Both the position numbers and the translations under genes were made by a program. The notes below the pieces were generated by a model. The model was not told the DNA's origin. It did not search any database and was given only the letters and a program-made list of their open reading frames with translations. This document shows, one piece after another, positions 7,155 through 15,698 of a stretch of DNA of 35,239 bases. The DNA is from Thermodesulfobacteriota bacterium. Lineage in GTDB: Bacteria; Desulfobacterota; WTBG01; CAIYCZ01; CAIRTM01. The stretch lies in contig JAOAHH010000005.1 in assembly GCA_026415325.1 (NCBI GenBank), positions 1 to 35,239 of the forward strand. Direction: 5' to 3'. Every line of letters starts with the position of its first letter. Position 1 is the first letter of the stretch.

Positions 7155-8454
7155 CTTGCCGTTTCTTCATTGCTTCAATATATGCCATCCGCTCTTTAAT
7201 CGTTTTTTCGTATCCCCGGTCTTCGGGGAAATAAAATTTTTTGCCGGCAAGTTCTGCGGGCAGGTGCTCCTGATCAACGATAGCATCCGTATAGTCATGT
7301 GCATACCGATAACCTTTTCCATAGTCGAGTTCCTGCATAAGCCGGGTCGGTGCGTTGCGGATATGGAGCGGTACCGGAAGGGATCCGGTTTCATGGACCG
7401 CTTTAACTGCCCTCCCATAAGCAGTATAAATTGCGTTGCTTTTAGGCGCTGTTGCAAGATAGACAACCGCCTGTGCCAAAGCAAGGGCACCTTCGGGTAG
7501 CCCAATAAAGTGAAATGCGTCTTTTGCATTAAGCGCGATCTGCAGCGCTCGTGGATCGGCATTGCCGATATCTTCACTTGCAAACCGCACCAGTCTCCGG
7601 GCGATATATAAGGGGTCTTCGCCTGCCTCAATCATGCGTGCAAGCCAGTAGAGCGATGCATGTGGATCGCTATCACGCATGCTTTTATGTAATGCCGATA
7701 TCAAATTATAATGTTCTTCGCCGTCCTTGTCATAAAGGAGCACCTTTTTTTGAATTGCTTCCTCAACCGTAGCGGTTGTCAATATACGTCGACCGGTAGC
7801 ATCCGTTGGTGTCATCATCACGGCGATTTCAAGGGTATTAAGCGCAACCCGGGCATCGCCTTGTGCGTGCCGCAAAATCATCGCGATGACATCCTCATCT
7901 GCATATACATTCCACGAGGCAAGTCCGTTTTCAGGGTCAGAAAGTGCCCGATCGATGATTTTTCTCAATTCCGTATTACCCAACGGTTTGAGGACAAGCA
8001 CTTTTGTTCGTGAGAGCAACGGAGCGACAACCTCAAATGACGGATTTTCTGTGGTTGCGCCAATAAGGATAATATCACCCCGTTCAACATGGGGGAGGAA
8101 AGCATCTTGCTGGGCTTTATTGAACCGGTGAATCTCATCAATAAACAGGATCGTCCGCTTCCCGGTGGCTTTTCTGTTCTGGATCGCGGTTTGAATGACG
8201 TCTCGTACCTCTTTGATACCTGAAGTGACGGCGCTCAGGGGCACAAAAAAGGAATCCGAAGCACGGGCAATGATATGGGCGAGCGTCGTTTTCCCGGAAC
8301 CGGGAGGCCCCCAGAGAATGGTTGAAAACAAATCCTGCCCGTGAATCATGTGCCATAGGATCTTCCCGGCACCGAGTAAATGATCCTGACCGATAAAATC
8401 CTCAATTGTTTTCGGCCGGATACGTTCAGACAGGGGTATGTGCGTCTGGAGCAT
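7147..8454 (-). CDS. rarA: replication-associated recombination protein A (MgsA/RarA), AAA+ ATPase
   Basis: RarA is a clamp-loader-related AAA+ ATPase that acts at stalled replication forks. The sequence shows RIRPKTIEDFIGQDHLLG at the N terminus, Walker A GPPGSGKTT (49-57), Walker B ILFIDEIHRFNK, the sensor-type GATTENPSFE, and the C-terminal tetramerisation region with LPVPLHIRNAPT. I chose ATG 8454, giving 435 residues, because families of this type start shortly before the RMRP-like motif. An in-frame TTG at 8484 would add ten residues; neither has a convincing Shine-Dalgarno sequence. It is transcribed towards the peptide locus and away from the flagellar operon. Confidence 0.93.
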   Translation of the reverse strand: MLQTHIPLSERIRPKTIEDFIGQDHLLGAGKILWHMIHGQDLFSTILWGPPGSGKTTLAHIIARASDSFFVPLSAVTSGIKEVRDVIQTAIQNRKATGKRTILFIDEIHRFNKAQQDAFLPHVERGDIILIGATTENPSFEVVAPLLSRTKVLVLKPLGNTELRKIIDRALSDPENGLASWNVYADEDVIAMILRHAQGDARVALNTLEIAVMMTPTDATGRRILTTATVEEAIQKKVLLYDKDGEEHYNLISALHKSMRDSDPHASLYWLARMIEAGEDPLYIARRLVRFASEDIGNADPRALQIALNAKDAFHFIGLPEGALALAQAVVYLATAPKSNAIYTAYGRAVKAVHETGSLPVPLHIRNAPTRLMQELDYGKGYRYAHDYTDAIVDQEHLPAELAGKKFYFPEDRGYEKTIKERMAYIEAMKKRQAT

Positions 8455-8586
8455 AGTAGAACGGAGATGTTCGAGATACAACAAATCGGCTATCTTATAA
8501 AAAGCTTACCTCAGATTATTATGATATGCAAGCTTTAGGCACCTGTGTGTGCGAGTGTCAAAATCTTAACAACGAGACAAATCTAT

Positions 8587-8629
8587 TTGACATTCTTTTT
8601 TTAAAGCTTTATCAATCAGATACTATAAT
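8587..8629 (+). promoter_or_regulatory. overlapping sigma-70-like and sigma-28-like promoter candidates
   Basis: TTGACA (8587-8592) has a weak TATCAA (8610-8615) 17 bp later. A perfect TATAAT also occurs at 8624-8629, but too far from that -35. TAAAGCTT (8602-8609), an 11-bp spacer and TACTATAA (8621-8628) fit the flagellar sigma-28 consensus TAAAGTTT-N11-GCCGATAA at 12 of 16 bases with correct spacing. These lie over 220 bp before motA, so they may drive a long leader or nothing. Confidence 0.3.
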
Positions 8630-8780
8630 ATGCTATCATTACATGTATAGTATATAAGAAACCGAATTATGAGCCGGACTCTGATAGCGCTTGTATTCTC
8701 CAGCACACAATATGGCATTGTATATCTCTGACACACTGCTATTATTGTAAAACCGAGATGCTGAGTTCATTATCCCAATG

Positions 8781-8793
8781 CCTTTGCGAAAGG
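8781..8793. repeat. short inverted repeat, possible operator near the motA promoter
   Basis: CCTTT-GCG-AAAGG is a perfect 5-bp dyad with a 3-bp centre, ending 6 bp before the sigma-54 promoter core. It could be a regulator site, but a dyad this short can occur by chance. Confidence 0.25.
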
Positions 8794-8799
8794 ATGTTC

Positions 8800-8816
8800 T
8801 TGGCATATTACTTGCT
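8800..8816 (+). promoter_or_regulatory. sigma-54 (-24/-12) promoter of the flagellar operon
   Basis: TTGGCATATTACTTGCT carries GG at 8802-8803 and GC at 8814-8815 with the required 10-bp interval. It matches YTGGCACG-N4-TTGCW at all but two positions. Transcription would start near 8827, about 29 nt before the motA ATG, with GAAAGGG in between. Sigma-54 promoters need an enhancer-binding activator, commonly an FlrA/FleQ/FlgR-type protein for flagellar genes; none is encoded in this window. Confidence 0.7.
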
Positions 8817-8855
8817 CAACATTATTCACCATAGAAAGGGCATTTTCCCACACCC

Positions 8856-9665
8856 ATGGATATAGCGACAATTCTCGGCATTTTATGCGGTTTTTCACTT
8901 GTTTTTGCCGCAATTGCAATGGGTGGTGGCATCGGATGGTTTGTCAATATTCCGGCTTTGATGATCGTGCTGGGAGGAACTATCGGTGTCACTTTAGTGC
9001 ATTATCCGTTGAAGTCGGTGCTGGGGGTTTTGGGGGTGCTGAAAAATGCACTGTTTCATCAGGAGACATCAGCCATCGAGACTATCAAAAACCTTGTTGA
9101 GTTTTCTCGTGTTGCACGGCGTGAGGGTATTTTGGCGTTACAAAGTCTGATAACCCATATCCATGATCCGTTCCTCAATAAAGGGGTTAACCTTGCCATT
9201 GATGGACTAGAGCCGCATGTTGTGCAGGAAATTCTCGAGATAGAGCTTGAAAAACTTGAAAAGCGTCACAAAATCGGTGCCGAGGTTTTTGCCACCATGG
9301 GCACCTTTTCTCCTGCGATGGGTATGCTCGGCACGCTGATTGGACTAGTACAGATGTTGATGCAGATGCAGGATCCAAGCAAGATCGGTCCGGCAATGGC
9401 CGTAGCATTACTCACCACTTTTTATGGCATGATTATCGCTTATATGATATGCCTGCCAATTTCCGGTAAGCTCAAAACACGAAGCGCGCAAGAAATTTTG
9501 ATGAAACAGCTCATCATCGAAGGGATTAAGGCGATTCAGTCAGGCGACAACCCACGGATTGTAGAACAGAAACTTCTGGCATTCATTGAGCCGAAAAAAC
9601 GAAACGAGGTAAGTCTTGAGGTAACGGCCTTATATGAAGATCGCAAAAGAGGGTTCAGGCGATAG
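8856..9665 (+). CDS. motA: flagellar motor stator protein MotA
   Basis: MotA forms the ring of the proton- or sodium-driven stator in the inner membrane. The 269-residue protein has four hydrophobic segments, the first two near the N terminus (ILGILCGFSLVFAAIAMGG and IPALMIVLGGTIGVTL). The third carries TFSPAMGMLGTLIGL with the conserved Pro153, and the fourth carries YGMIIAYMICLPI with Pro201. The cytoplasmic loop has the charged VARREG (86-91) used in rotor contact. It is the first gene after the sigma-54 promoter and overlaps the following motB-like gene by 32 bp. Confidence 0.93.
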   Translation: MDIATILGILCGFSLVFAAIAMGGGIGWFVNIPALMIVLGGTIGVTLVHYPLKSVLGVLGVLKNALFHQETSAIETIKNLVEFSRVARREGILALQSLITHIHDPFLNKGVNLAIDGLEPHVVQEILEIELEKLEKRHKIGAEVFATMGTFSPAMGMLGTLIGLVQMLMQMQDPSKIGPAMAVALLTTFYGMIIAYMICLPISGKLKTRSAQEILMKQLIIEGIKAIQSGDNPRIVEQKLLAFIEPKKRNEVSLEVTALYEDRKRGFRR

Positions 9666-10380
9666 ACTACCGGGCTGGCAAATCCCGTATTGCAGTCTTA
9701 TTATTTTGGTTGTATCGCTCTTTGTTATGTTGTGTTCTTATGCGACATACGGGAAAGGGCAGCTTGCACAAATTCAGAAAAGCTTTAAAGAGGCTCTCAT
9801 TCTCCTCGACTTGCGTCAATTGTTTCCGTCAATGAAGAAGCCGTCGGCAAATGTCTCAGAAGACGAGCGGTTTCTGCAGGAGTACCTTGCCATTCCGCTG
9901 CAGAAATACCTCAAAGGGAAAGGACTTGCCGACGAGGTTATTTTAAAAAGTACTCGTGATGTTGTGCAGCTTACCATGCTTGAAACGGCGTTGTTCCTAC
10001 CAGGGAGCACAACATTGCAGCCGCACGCGCAGTCGCTGTTGCGACATATCGGGGATCTTTTCCGCGATGTCGCCCCAATCGTATCTATTGAAGGGCATAC
10101 CGATCCGACCTTTGGAGGCTCTGCTGGATGGGAACAAACGGCACTTCAAGCGGCACGGGTGATGGAGTTTTTTCATCAGCAATGCGGGATTCCTCGTGAG
10201 CGTTTACAGGCTGTGGGTTTTTCGCATTACAGACCATTTGTTCCGAATACCTCACTTGAAGAACGACGAAGAAATAGGCGGATTGACATCGTGGTTCCGG
10301 TTGACAGAGCGATGTTCACACGTCGCGGTGGCATAACAACTGACGCGCCGCCAAGCTTTAACGTTTGGGATTTGCGCTGA
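9634..10380 (+). CDS. MotB-like OmpA-domain protein lacking the stator aspartate
   Basis: The 248-residue protein has one N-terminal membrane segment (about 16-40) and a C-terminal OmpA/MotB peptidoglycan-binding domain with EGHTDPTF, ARVMEFF and RRRNRRIDIVVP. In normal MotB the segment starts with a motif like YxDxMT, whose Asp carries the ion. Aligning on the preceding Trp (W15 here, W16 in the next gene) puts Ser21 at that place, in PYCSLIILVVS. It therefore should not conduct ions by itself. The start is ATG 9634 inside motA, with GAGGTAA upstream. It may be a structural partner in the stator or a diverged wall anchor. Confidence 0.8.
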   Translation: MKIAKEGSGDRLPGWQIPYCSLIILVVSLFVMLCSYATYGKGQLAQIQKSFKEALILLDLRQLFPSMKKPSANVSEDERFLQEYLAIPLQKYLKGKGLADEVILKSTRDVVQLTMLETALFLPGSTTLQPHAQSLLRHIGDLFRDVAPIVSIEGHTDPTFGGSAGWEQTALQAARVMEFFHQQCGIPRERLQAVGFSHYRPFVPNTSLEERRRNRRIDIVVPVDRAMFTRRGGITTDAPPSFNVWDLR

Positions 10381-10402
10381 TCAATGGCGAGGATTAAGAA
10401 AA

Positions 10403-11242
10403 ATGAGCACGCGCATTGCTTCAGAGCACTATGAGCCACGAGAACGATGGTTGCTGACGTTTAACGACATCATGACTCTGATGCTCACATTTTTTGTGCT
10501 GGTACTCAGCATGTGTTCGCTTGATCTCGGAGCGGTTCAGAATATACAACAGGAAATGGCTCGCGCACTTCGCGGACCCGAACGCCGTATTACGACCGAA
10601 CCGGGAATTGGTGGCATTCCGACATTCATAGAACAACCGCGACTTACCATTAAAGCGCCCGCACAATCCGACCAAGAAACGCACCGTCGCATGACTGACG
10701 ATACATCTATGAGCGCTATTGCTACAGTGCTTCAGGATATTTTTAAGATTCCAGTCGTTGATGAAAAGACGGTCGTTGCTGACCCGGGCTCCCGCTCCGG
10801 AACGGCACGGCAGTATCCTGGTGTAATCGACGAAAGGTACTATGAACCGGGCGTTGTGTTGCTGCACCAGAACCGCGGTGTTGTCCTTCGATTACCCGGG
10901 AGCGTTCTTTTTCAGACAGGCAGCGCAGATCTTACGGATCGCGCATACCCATTGCTTGATGCAGTTGCCACGGCACTTGTAAAGACTGGCCTGCACGTGC
11001 TGATCGAAGGGCATACCGATGCACGTCCGGTTATTACAGCACGGTATGCGTCAAACTGGGAACTCTCTGCAGCGCGCGCTGCGCGCGTCGCAGAGTATCT
11101 CGTCGAGCACCATGGTATCAACCCCAAGCGTATTGGCGTATCGGGATATGCCGACCGGCGTCCCCTTGTTCCCAACGATACAGAGCGAAACCGTGATCTT
11201 AACCGACGCGTTGAAATCGTTTTTGAGCAGCCGTCGGCATAA
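10403..11242 (+). CDS. motB: flagellar motor stator protein MotB
   Basis: MotB anchors the stator to peptidoglycan and supplies the ion-binding aspartate. The 279-residue protein begins with a short cytoplasmic tail, then RWLLTFNDIMTLMLTFFVLVLSM, in which Asp22 is the ion-binding residue. The OmpA-like domain has LFQTGSADLTD, EGHTDARPV and NRDLNRRVEIVF. ATG 10403 follows GAGGATTAAGAA. With motA and the aspartate-less paralogue just upstream, this is the only complete MotB in the window. Whether it uses protons or sodium cannot be decided from the motif alone. Confidence 0.92.
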   Translation: MSTRIASEHYEPRERWLLTFNDIMTLMLTFFVLVLSMCSLDLGAVQNIQQEMARALRGPERRITTEPGIGGIPTFIEQPRLTIKAPAQSDQETHRRMTDDTSMSAIATVLQDIFKIPVVDEKTVVADPGSRSGTARQYPGVIDERYYEPGVVLLHQNRGVVLRLPGSVLFQTGSADLTDRAYPLLDAVATALVKTGLHVLIEGHTDARPVITARYASNWELSAARAARVAEYLVEHHGINPKRIGVSGYADRRPLVPNDTERNRDLNRRVEIVFEQPSA

Positions 11243-11267
11243 AAATGTTTTGCAACAGGAGTGAGCT

Positions 11268-11822
11268 ATGGCTGATGAGAAGGCAGATGAAAAAAAAGAA
11301 CAACAAGCACCAGAGACAGAGAAGAAAAAAAAATCACCGCTGCTGCTGGTGATCATCATTGCCGTCGCAGGGCTCGTCATCGGTGGTGGCGGAGTTGTTA
11401 CCTATATGTTGCTCAAAGGGAAGCCGACTGCTTCAAAACAGGAGCCTGTTGCAGGCAAAGAACTGGGGGAAAAAAAAGAGGCAGGCGGTCACGGTGGAAA
11501 ACAGGAGAAACAGAAAGGAGAAAGCACGATCAAAAATATCGAGCCGTCCTTTATCGTCAATCTTGCCGGACCTACGCGGAGCTATTTGAAAGTCGATATG
11601 GCACTTGAACTGAGCGAGAAGAAGGTCGAGGCGGAGATCGAGAGCAAATTGCCGATGATCAAGGATGCAATCGTTCTAGTCCTCTCTGAGCAAACTCCTG
11701 ATTCGATTGCCGACAATAGGGGGAAACTTCAGCTTAAGGATCAGTTGCTCAGACGTATTAACAATCATTTAACATCCGGGAAAGTGGTTAATATATATTT
11801 CACCAGTTTCGTCGTTCAATAG
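11268..11822 (+). CDS. fliL: flagellar basal body-associated protein FliL
   Basis: FliL surrounds or supports the stator at the inner membrane. The 184-residue protein has a charged cytoplasmic N terminus, one membrane segment (LLLVIIIAVAGLVIGGGGVV), a lysine/glycine-rich linker, and the FliL periplasmic domain from about 87 to the end (IEPSFIVNLAG, YLKVDMALEL, INNHLTSGKVVNIYFTSF). The start ATG 11268 follows AACAGGAGTGAG. Its place between motB and fliM is standard. Confidence 0.92.
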   Translation: MADEKADEKKEQQAPETEKKKKSPLLLVIIIAVAGLVIGGGGVVTYMLLKGKPTASKQEPVAGKELGEKKEAGGHGGKQEKQKGESTIKNIEPSFIVNLAGPTRSYLKVDMALELSEKKVEAEIESKLPMIKDAIVLVLSEQTPDSIADNRGKLQLKDQLLRRINNHLTSGKVVNIYFTSFVVQ

Positions 11823-11841
11823 CGACGAGGATACGTGCCGT

Positions 11842-12816
11842 ATGAGTCAGATTTTAAGTCAGCATGAAGTCGATGCACTGCTCAAAGGCATCGCCGGCGG
11901 TGAAATCGAAACCGAACAAGGGATCATGCCCGAGGAAGAAGGGCAGGCGGTTCTATACGACCTTACAAAGCCCGATAAAGCCGTCAAACTTCCCAAGCTC
12001 GTTGTCATCACCGACAAATTTTCTCGGACCTTCCGCATAACCCTCTCAAACACCATTCGCAAACTGGCGGAGGTTTCTTTTGATGCTACCGATGTGAAAC
12101 GTTTTGATGAGTTTCTTAAAGAAATACCAGTGCCGTCAAATATCAATATTTTTAGCATGGAACCGTTGCGGGGCTATAATATTTTACTCATCGATTCGGT
12201 GCTGGTCTTTTACTTTGTCGATGTTCTGTTCGGTGGAAAAGGTTCTGAGCGGGCAAAAATCGAAGGACGTGAGTTTACGTCGATCGAAAATACTGTGATT
12301 AGAAAAATCGCGCGGGCAATTCTTGAGGATTGGGGTAAGGCATGGGAATCGTTTGTTTCGGTCAGGTGTGAGTATATCCGTTCTGAGGTGAATCCGCAGT
12401 TTGCCATGGTAGTGCCGCCGAACGATCTGTGCATAAGTATTACCTTTACCATCGAGATTGAAAATGTGTCAGGCATTATTACCATGTGTATCCCGTTCTC
12501 CAACCTCGAACCAGTGAAAGAAAAACTTATGGGTGATTACCATATCGAGGACATATCCAAAGATCCGTTCTGGCAAAAAGTTATCCGCCGTGAGCTTGAA
12601 AATGTTCCGGTTGAGGTCAGGGTGGAGCTTGGACGCACGCAGTTGAAGGGGCGGGACCTGCTATCGCTTTCGGTGGGTGATATCATTCCACTGAACAAGT
12701 TTGTTGCCGATGATCTTGATGTGTTGGTCTCCGGTATTCCCAAATATAAAGGACAGCCCGGAACATTCCATGGAAACAATGCGGTTCAGATAACCACATT
12801 ACTCGAGAGGAGGTAA
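11842..12816 (+). CDS. fliM: flagellar motor switch protein FliM
   Basis: FliM forms the C-ring with FliG and FliN and binds phosphorylated CheY. The 324-residue protein starts with the N-terminal CheY-binding type motif (SQILSQHEVDALLKGI), continues with a CheC-like middle domain (PLRGYNILLIDSVLVFYFVDVLFGG region), and ends with a SpoA domain (VPVEVRVELGRTQLKGRDLL). Length is normal. It lies 19 bp after fliL and 6 bp before fliN. Confidence 0.95.
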   Translation: MSQILSQHEVDALLKGIAGGEIETEQGIMPEEEGQAVLYDLTKPDKAVKLPKLVVITDKFSRTFRITLSNTIRKLAEVSFDATDVKRFDEFLKEIPVPSNINIFSMEPLRGYNILLIDSVLVFYFVDVLFGGKGSERAKIEGREFTSIENTVIRKIARAILEDWGKAWESFVSVRCEYIRSEVNPQFAMVVPPNDLCISITFTIEIENVSGIITMCIPFSNLEPVKEKLMGDYHIEDISKDPFWQKVIRRELENVPVEVRVELGRTQLKGRDLLSLSVGDIIPLNKFVADDLDVLVSGIPKYKGQPGTFHGNNAVQITTLLERR

Positions 12817-12822
12817 TCCGTT

Positions 12823-13272
12823 ATGGCACCAGGGCCTTCGGATGATGATCTTTTCAACACGACTGACGGTTCTGACAAGGGTCTTGAAGATATTTCTTGG
12901 GATGATCTTTCAGCAGAAACGGACAAGAGAAAGACTGATGTAGGTGGCACTGATGATGCAAAAAAACCGGCAGAGTTTTCAGAACTGAAGAAGACCGGTG
13001 TTGTCGCGGCTCCAAGCAATCTCGATTTCATCCTTGACATCCCACTTGAAGTGACGGTGGAGCTTGGCCGAACCACGATGCCGATATATGACCTCCTGCA
13101 GCTGGGAAGAGGATCTATTATCGAGCTGAATAAAATGGCCGGCGAACCACTTGAGATACTGGTCAACCAAAAGTTAATCGCCAAAGGAGAAGTGGTGGTG
13201 GTGAACGAAAAGTTCGGCATCCGTCTCACCGATGTGATTAGCCCGAAAGAGCGGATCGAAAAATTGGGGTAA
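12823..13272 (+). CDS. fliN: flagellar motor switch protein FliN
   Basis: FliN is the lower C-ring component and shares the SpoA fold with FliM. The 149-residue protein has an acidic, low-complexity N-terminal stretch of about 60 residues and a C-terminal SpoA domain (IPLEVTVELGRTTMPIYDLL, VNEKFGIRLTDVI). The ATG at 12823 follows GAGAGGAGGTAA, a strong ribosome-binding site. Confidence 0.95.
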   Translation: MAPGPSDDDLFNTTDGSDKGLEDISWDDLSAETDKRKTDVGGTDDAKKPAEFSELKKTGVVAAPSNLDFILDIPLEVTVELGRTTMPIYDLLQLGRGSIIELNKMAGEPLEILVNQKLIAKGEVVVVNEKFGIRLTDVISPKERIEKLG

Positions 13273-13278
13273 GGGGCA

Positions 13279-13797
13279 ATGCACGTTATGGATATAATCG
13301 GCTCGCAACCATGGCCGATGCTTGTGCAGATGGCAGGGAGCAGTGCCGAGGACGCCGTGCAGGTTAATTTTTTTGCTGCGTTTGTTCGGATCGCGGCAGT
13401 ACTCGCCTGTGTCATCGGGCTTTTGCTGGTGCTCGCAACAGTGCTGAGAAAATACAACATGCTGCAACGGCCGTTACTCGGTTCCCAGAGAACTATCCGT
13501 GTCCTTGAGACCGCCTACATCGGCCCAAAGCAGTCGCTTGCCCTTGTACAGGCAGGGCACGAGATTTTTTTGCTCGGGTTAACCCAGCAGACGATCACGT
13601 TTTTATCAAGAATCGATATTCTTGGTAAAGATACCATCGGTGCCGGCACCGGAAACAAACAATTTTCAGAACTCCTCGCAACTGAGCTTTGTGACAAACA
13701 CGGGGTGACACCCGTGGAGGGAGGAGTACGGCAGAAATGGGTATCATGGCTTGGACGCACGCTCGGAAAGTTTACGGCGCGCGATCTCAGCTCATAA
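13279..13797 (+). CDS. fliO: flagellar biosynthesis protein FliO
   Basis: FliO is a membrane assembly factor for the FliP ring of the export gate. The 172-residue protein has one membrane segment (about 35-56, IAAVLACVIGLLLVLATVL) followed by the FliO domain (RTIRVLETAYIGPKQSLALVQ, IFLLGLT). It is the least conserved export gene, so the call also rests on its place between fliN and fliP. ATG 13279 follows AAGGGGC closely; ATG 13288 is an alternative. Confidence 0.85.
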   Translation: MHVMDIIGSQPWPMLVQMAGSSAEDAVQVNFFAAFVRIAAVLACVIGLLLVLATVLRKYNMLQRPLLGSQRTIRVLETAYIGPKQSLALVQAGHEIFLLGLTQQTITFLSRIDILGKDTIGAGTGNKQFSELLATELCDKHGVTPVEGGVRQKWVSWLGRTLGKFTARDLSS

Positions 13798-13811
13798 TGT
13801 GGTAGTTATCC

Positions 13812-14570
13812 ATGCATCGTGCAGCAGCCATTCTTATTGCGTTTGTTTTTCTCGTGATGCCTTTTGTTGCATGCATTCCATCCGCACCCGCTGCGCCTAT
13901 CCCGACAATACAGATCGGTATCGGTGATTCTGAGGAGCCGCAGGAAGTCGCAAAGACCCTGCAAATAGCGTTCATTCTCACCATCCTTGCACTTGCACCA
14001 TCGATCCTTATCATGATGACCTCGTTTACCCGCATCATCATTGTTTTTTCTTTTCTCCGGCATGCGCTGAACACGCAGCAGATGCCGTCAAATCAAATTT
14101 TGATCGGGATGGCATTGTTCCTGACGTTTTATATTATGGCACCGGTATGGCAAAAAATTAATGATACCGCATTGCAACCCTATATGAACGAGCAAATTCC
14201 CCTGCAGGAGGCATTACATAAAGCAGCGGTGCCGCTTCGGGAATTTATGCTCAAACAAACAAAAGAGAAGGATCTTGAGCTCCTTGTCTCTATGACCAAA
14301 GGTGAACGGCCTCGCACCCCTGACGATATACCATTCACGACGATCATTCCCGCATTCATGATCAGTGAGGTTTCCACAGCCTTTTCTGTTGGTTTTCTCC
14401 TGTACATACCGTTTCTTGTTATCGATATGGTTGTTGCATGCGTACTCCTTTCTATGGGCATGATGATGCTGCCACCGGTGATGATCTCGCTTCCGTTTAA
14501 AATACTTTTATTTGTGCTTGTCGACGGCTGGAATCTGCTGATTGCATCGGTCATAAAGAGTTTCCATTGA
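13812..14570 (+). CDS. fliP: flagellar export gate protein FliP
   Basis: FliP forms the core ring of the type III export gate. The 252-residue protein has a cleavable-type signal sequence (about 1-27), then LTILALAPSILIMMTSFTRI and the family signature FSFLRHALNTQQMPSNQIL. It continues with DIPFTTIIPAFMISE and a C-terminal pair of membrane segments ending LVDGWNLL. Length and order are standard. Confidence 0.96.
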   Translation: MHRAAAILIAFVFLVMPFVACIPSAPAAPIPTIQIGIGDSEEPQEVAKTLQIAFILTILALAPSILIMMTSFTRIIIVFSFLRHALNTQQMPSNQILIGMALFLTFYIMAPVWQKINDTALQPYMNEQIPLQEALHKAAVPLREFMLKQTKEKDLELLVSMTKGERPRTPDDIPFTTIIPAFMISEVSTAFSVGFLLYIPFLVIDMVVACVLLSMGMMMLPPVMISLPFKILLFVLVDGWNLLIASVIKSFH

Positions 14571-14591
14571 GTTGCGGAGGAACGTTCAATC

Positions 14592-14861
14592 ATGACCCCT
14601 GATTTTATTGTCACCATCGGCAAGGAAACGGTCTGGATGGTGTTGCTTGTCGGCGCACCGATGTTGATCCTTGGAAGCGTGGTCGGTATTTTAGTTGCGG
14701 TATTCCAAGCGGCAACCCAGATTCACGAAATGACACTGACGTTTGTCCCAAAAATTGTCGCTGTTATGATTGCACTGTTGCTTTTTTTGCCGTGGATTAT
14801 GCGGGTGCTGATGGATTTCACGGTACGCATTTATACCAATATTCCGTTTTATATTGGCTAA
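14592..14861 (+). CDS. fliQ: flagellar export gate protein FliQ
   Basis: The 89-residue protein consists of two membrane helices with the family features VGAPMLILGSVVGILVAVFQ and QIHEMTLTFVPKI. FliQ forms the outer layer of the export gate with FliP and FliR. ATG 14592 follows TTGCGGAGGAACG. Length is exactly typical. Confidence 0.96.
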   Translation: MTPDFIVTIGKETVWMVLLVGAPMLILGSVVGILVAVFQAATQIHEMTLTFVPKIVAVMIALLLFLPWIMRVLMDFTVRIYTNIPFYIG

Positions 14862-14890
14862 ATGAACCGAGTGGTTGACCGAGTCACCCC

Positions 14891-15676
14891 ATGATGACGA
14901 TGTCGTGGTCGCTTGAACAGATTGAAACCTATCTCCTTGTTTTTATCCGCACCAGCGCCATTCTGTTTGCAGTGCCGATTTTTGGCAGCAGGGATTTACC
15001 GATCATTGCAAAAATGGGCCTTGCACTGACGCTTGCATGGTGTGTATATCCCGGCATCAACATACCGCCAGAGTTACGCAGCGGCAATCTTGGCGTGTTG
15101 GTTCCGGCAATGATTGCCGAAATTGGTATCGGACTTGCCATTGGGTTTGCGGCGAGACTCTTCTTTGAAGCGGTGCAGATCGGCGGTCAGCTTATAGGAT
15201 TTCAGATGGGGTTTGGTATTGTGAATGTTCTGGATCCGCTCAGCGGCGAAAATTTTTCCGTTGTTGCCCAATTGCAAAACCTGCTTGCCGTCATGCTGTT
15301 CCTTTGGCTGAATCTTCACCATGTCTTCTTTATGGCCATTGCTGGCAGTTTTGAGAGAATACCGCTTTTGCATTGCAGTTTGCCGGGACCGCTGATCGAA
15401 AACATTGCATCCATGTCGACGGCAATGTTCTCGGTCGCCATTAAACTTGCTGCGCCGGTTATCGCAGTGCTCTTGCTGTGTGATTGCGCAATGGGCATCC
15501 TCAACCGTGCTGCACCGCAGATGCATGTATTTATTTTATCCTTTCCGCTCAAAATTGCAGCGGGGCTTTTTGTGATCGGTATAACCATGCCGATGTTTTG
15601 CTTTATACTGAATAAAGCCTTCGGAAATCTCGGCCAGTATATTGCGCGCATTATTGTCCTTGGGAAGGCCGTGTGA
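14891..15676 (+). CDS. fliR: flagellar export gate protein FliR
   Basis: FliR completes the FliPQR gate. The 261-residue protein has the family features FIRTSAILFAVPIFG, PAMIAEIGIGLAIGF, GFQMGFGIVNVLDP and ILNRAAPQMHVFILSFPLKI, with about six membrane segments. A second ATG at 14894 is equally possible. It is followed after 22 bp by flhB. Confidence 0.96.
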   Translation: MMTMSWSLEQIETYLLVFIRTSAILFAVPIFGSRDLPIIAKMGLALTLAWCVYPGINIPPELRSGNLGVLVPAMIAEIGIGLAIGFAARLFFEAVQIGGQLIGFQMGFGIVNVLDPLSGENFSVVAQLQNLLAVMLFLWLNLHHVFFMAIAGSFERIPLLHCSLPGPLIENIASMSTAMFSVAIKLAAPVIAVLLLCDCAMGILNRAAPQMHVFILSFPLKIAAGLFVIGITMPMFCFILNKAFGNLGQYIARIIVLGKAV

Positions 15677-15698
15677 ATAGGGATTATGGAGGTGTGCT

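Larger units (their letters stand above)
8455..8855. other. divergent intergenic region between rarA and motA
   Basis: About 400 bp with no supported gene. Its left half is AT-rich and contains sigma-70-like and sigma-28-like sequences reading rightward. Its right half holds a small perfect inverted repeat (8781-8793) and a sigma-54-type promoter (8800-8816). It must also contain the leftward rarA promoter, for which I see no clear match. Confidence 0.7.

Noticed and set aside
12786-13460. 224-codon frame opposite fliN and the start of fliO
   Set aside because: Serine-rich, low-complexity translation opposite well-supported genes.
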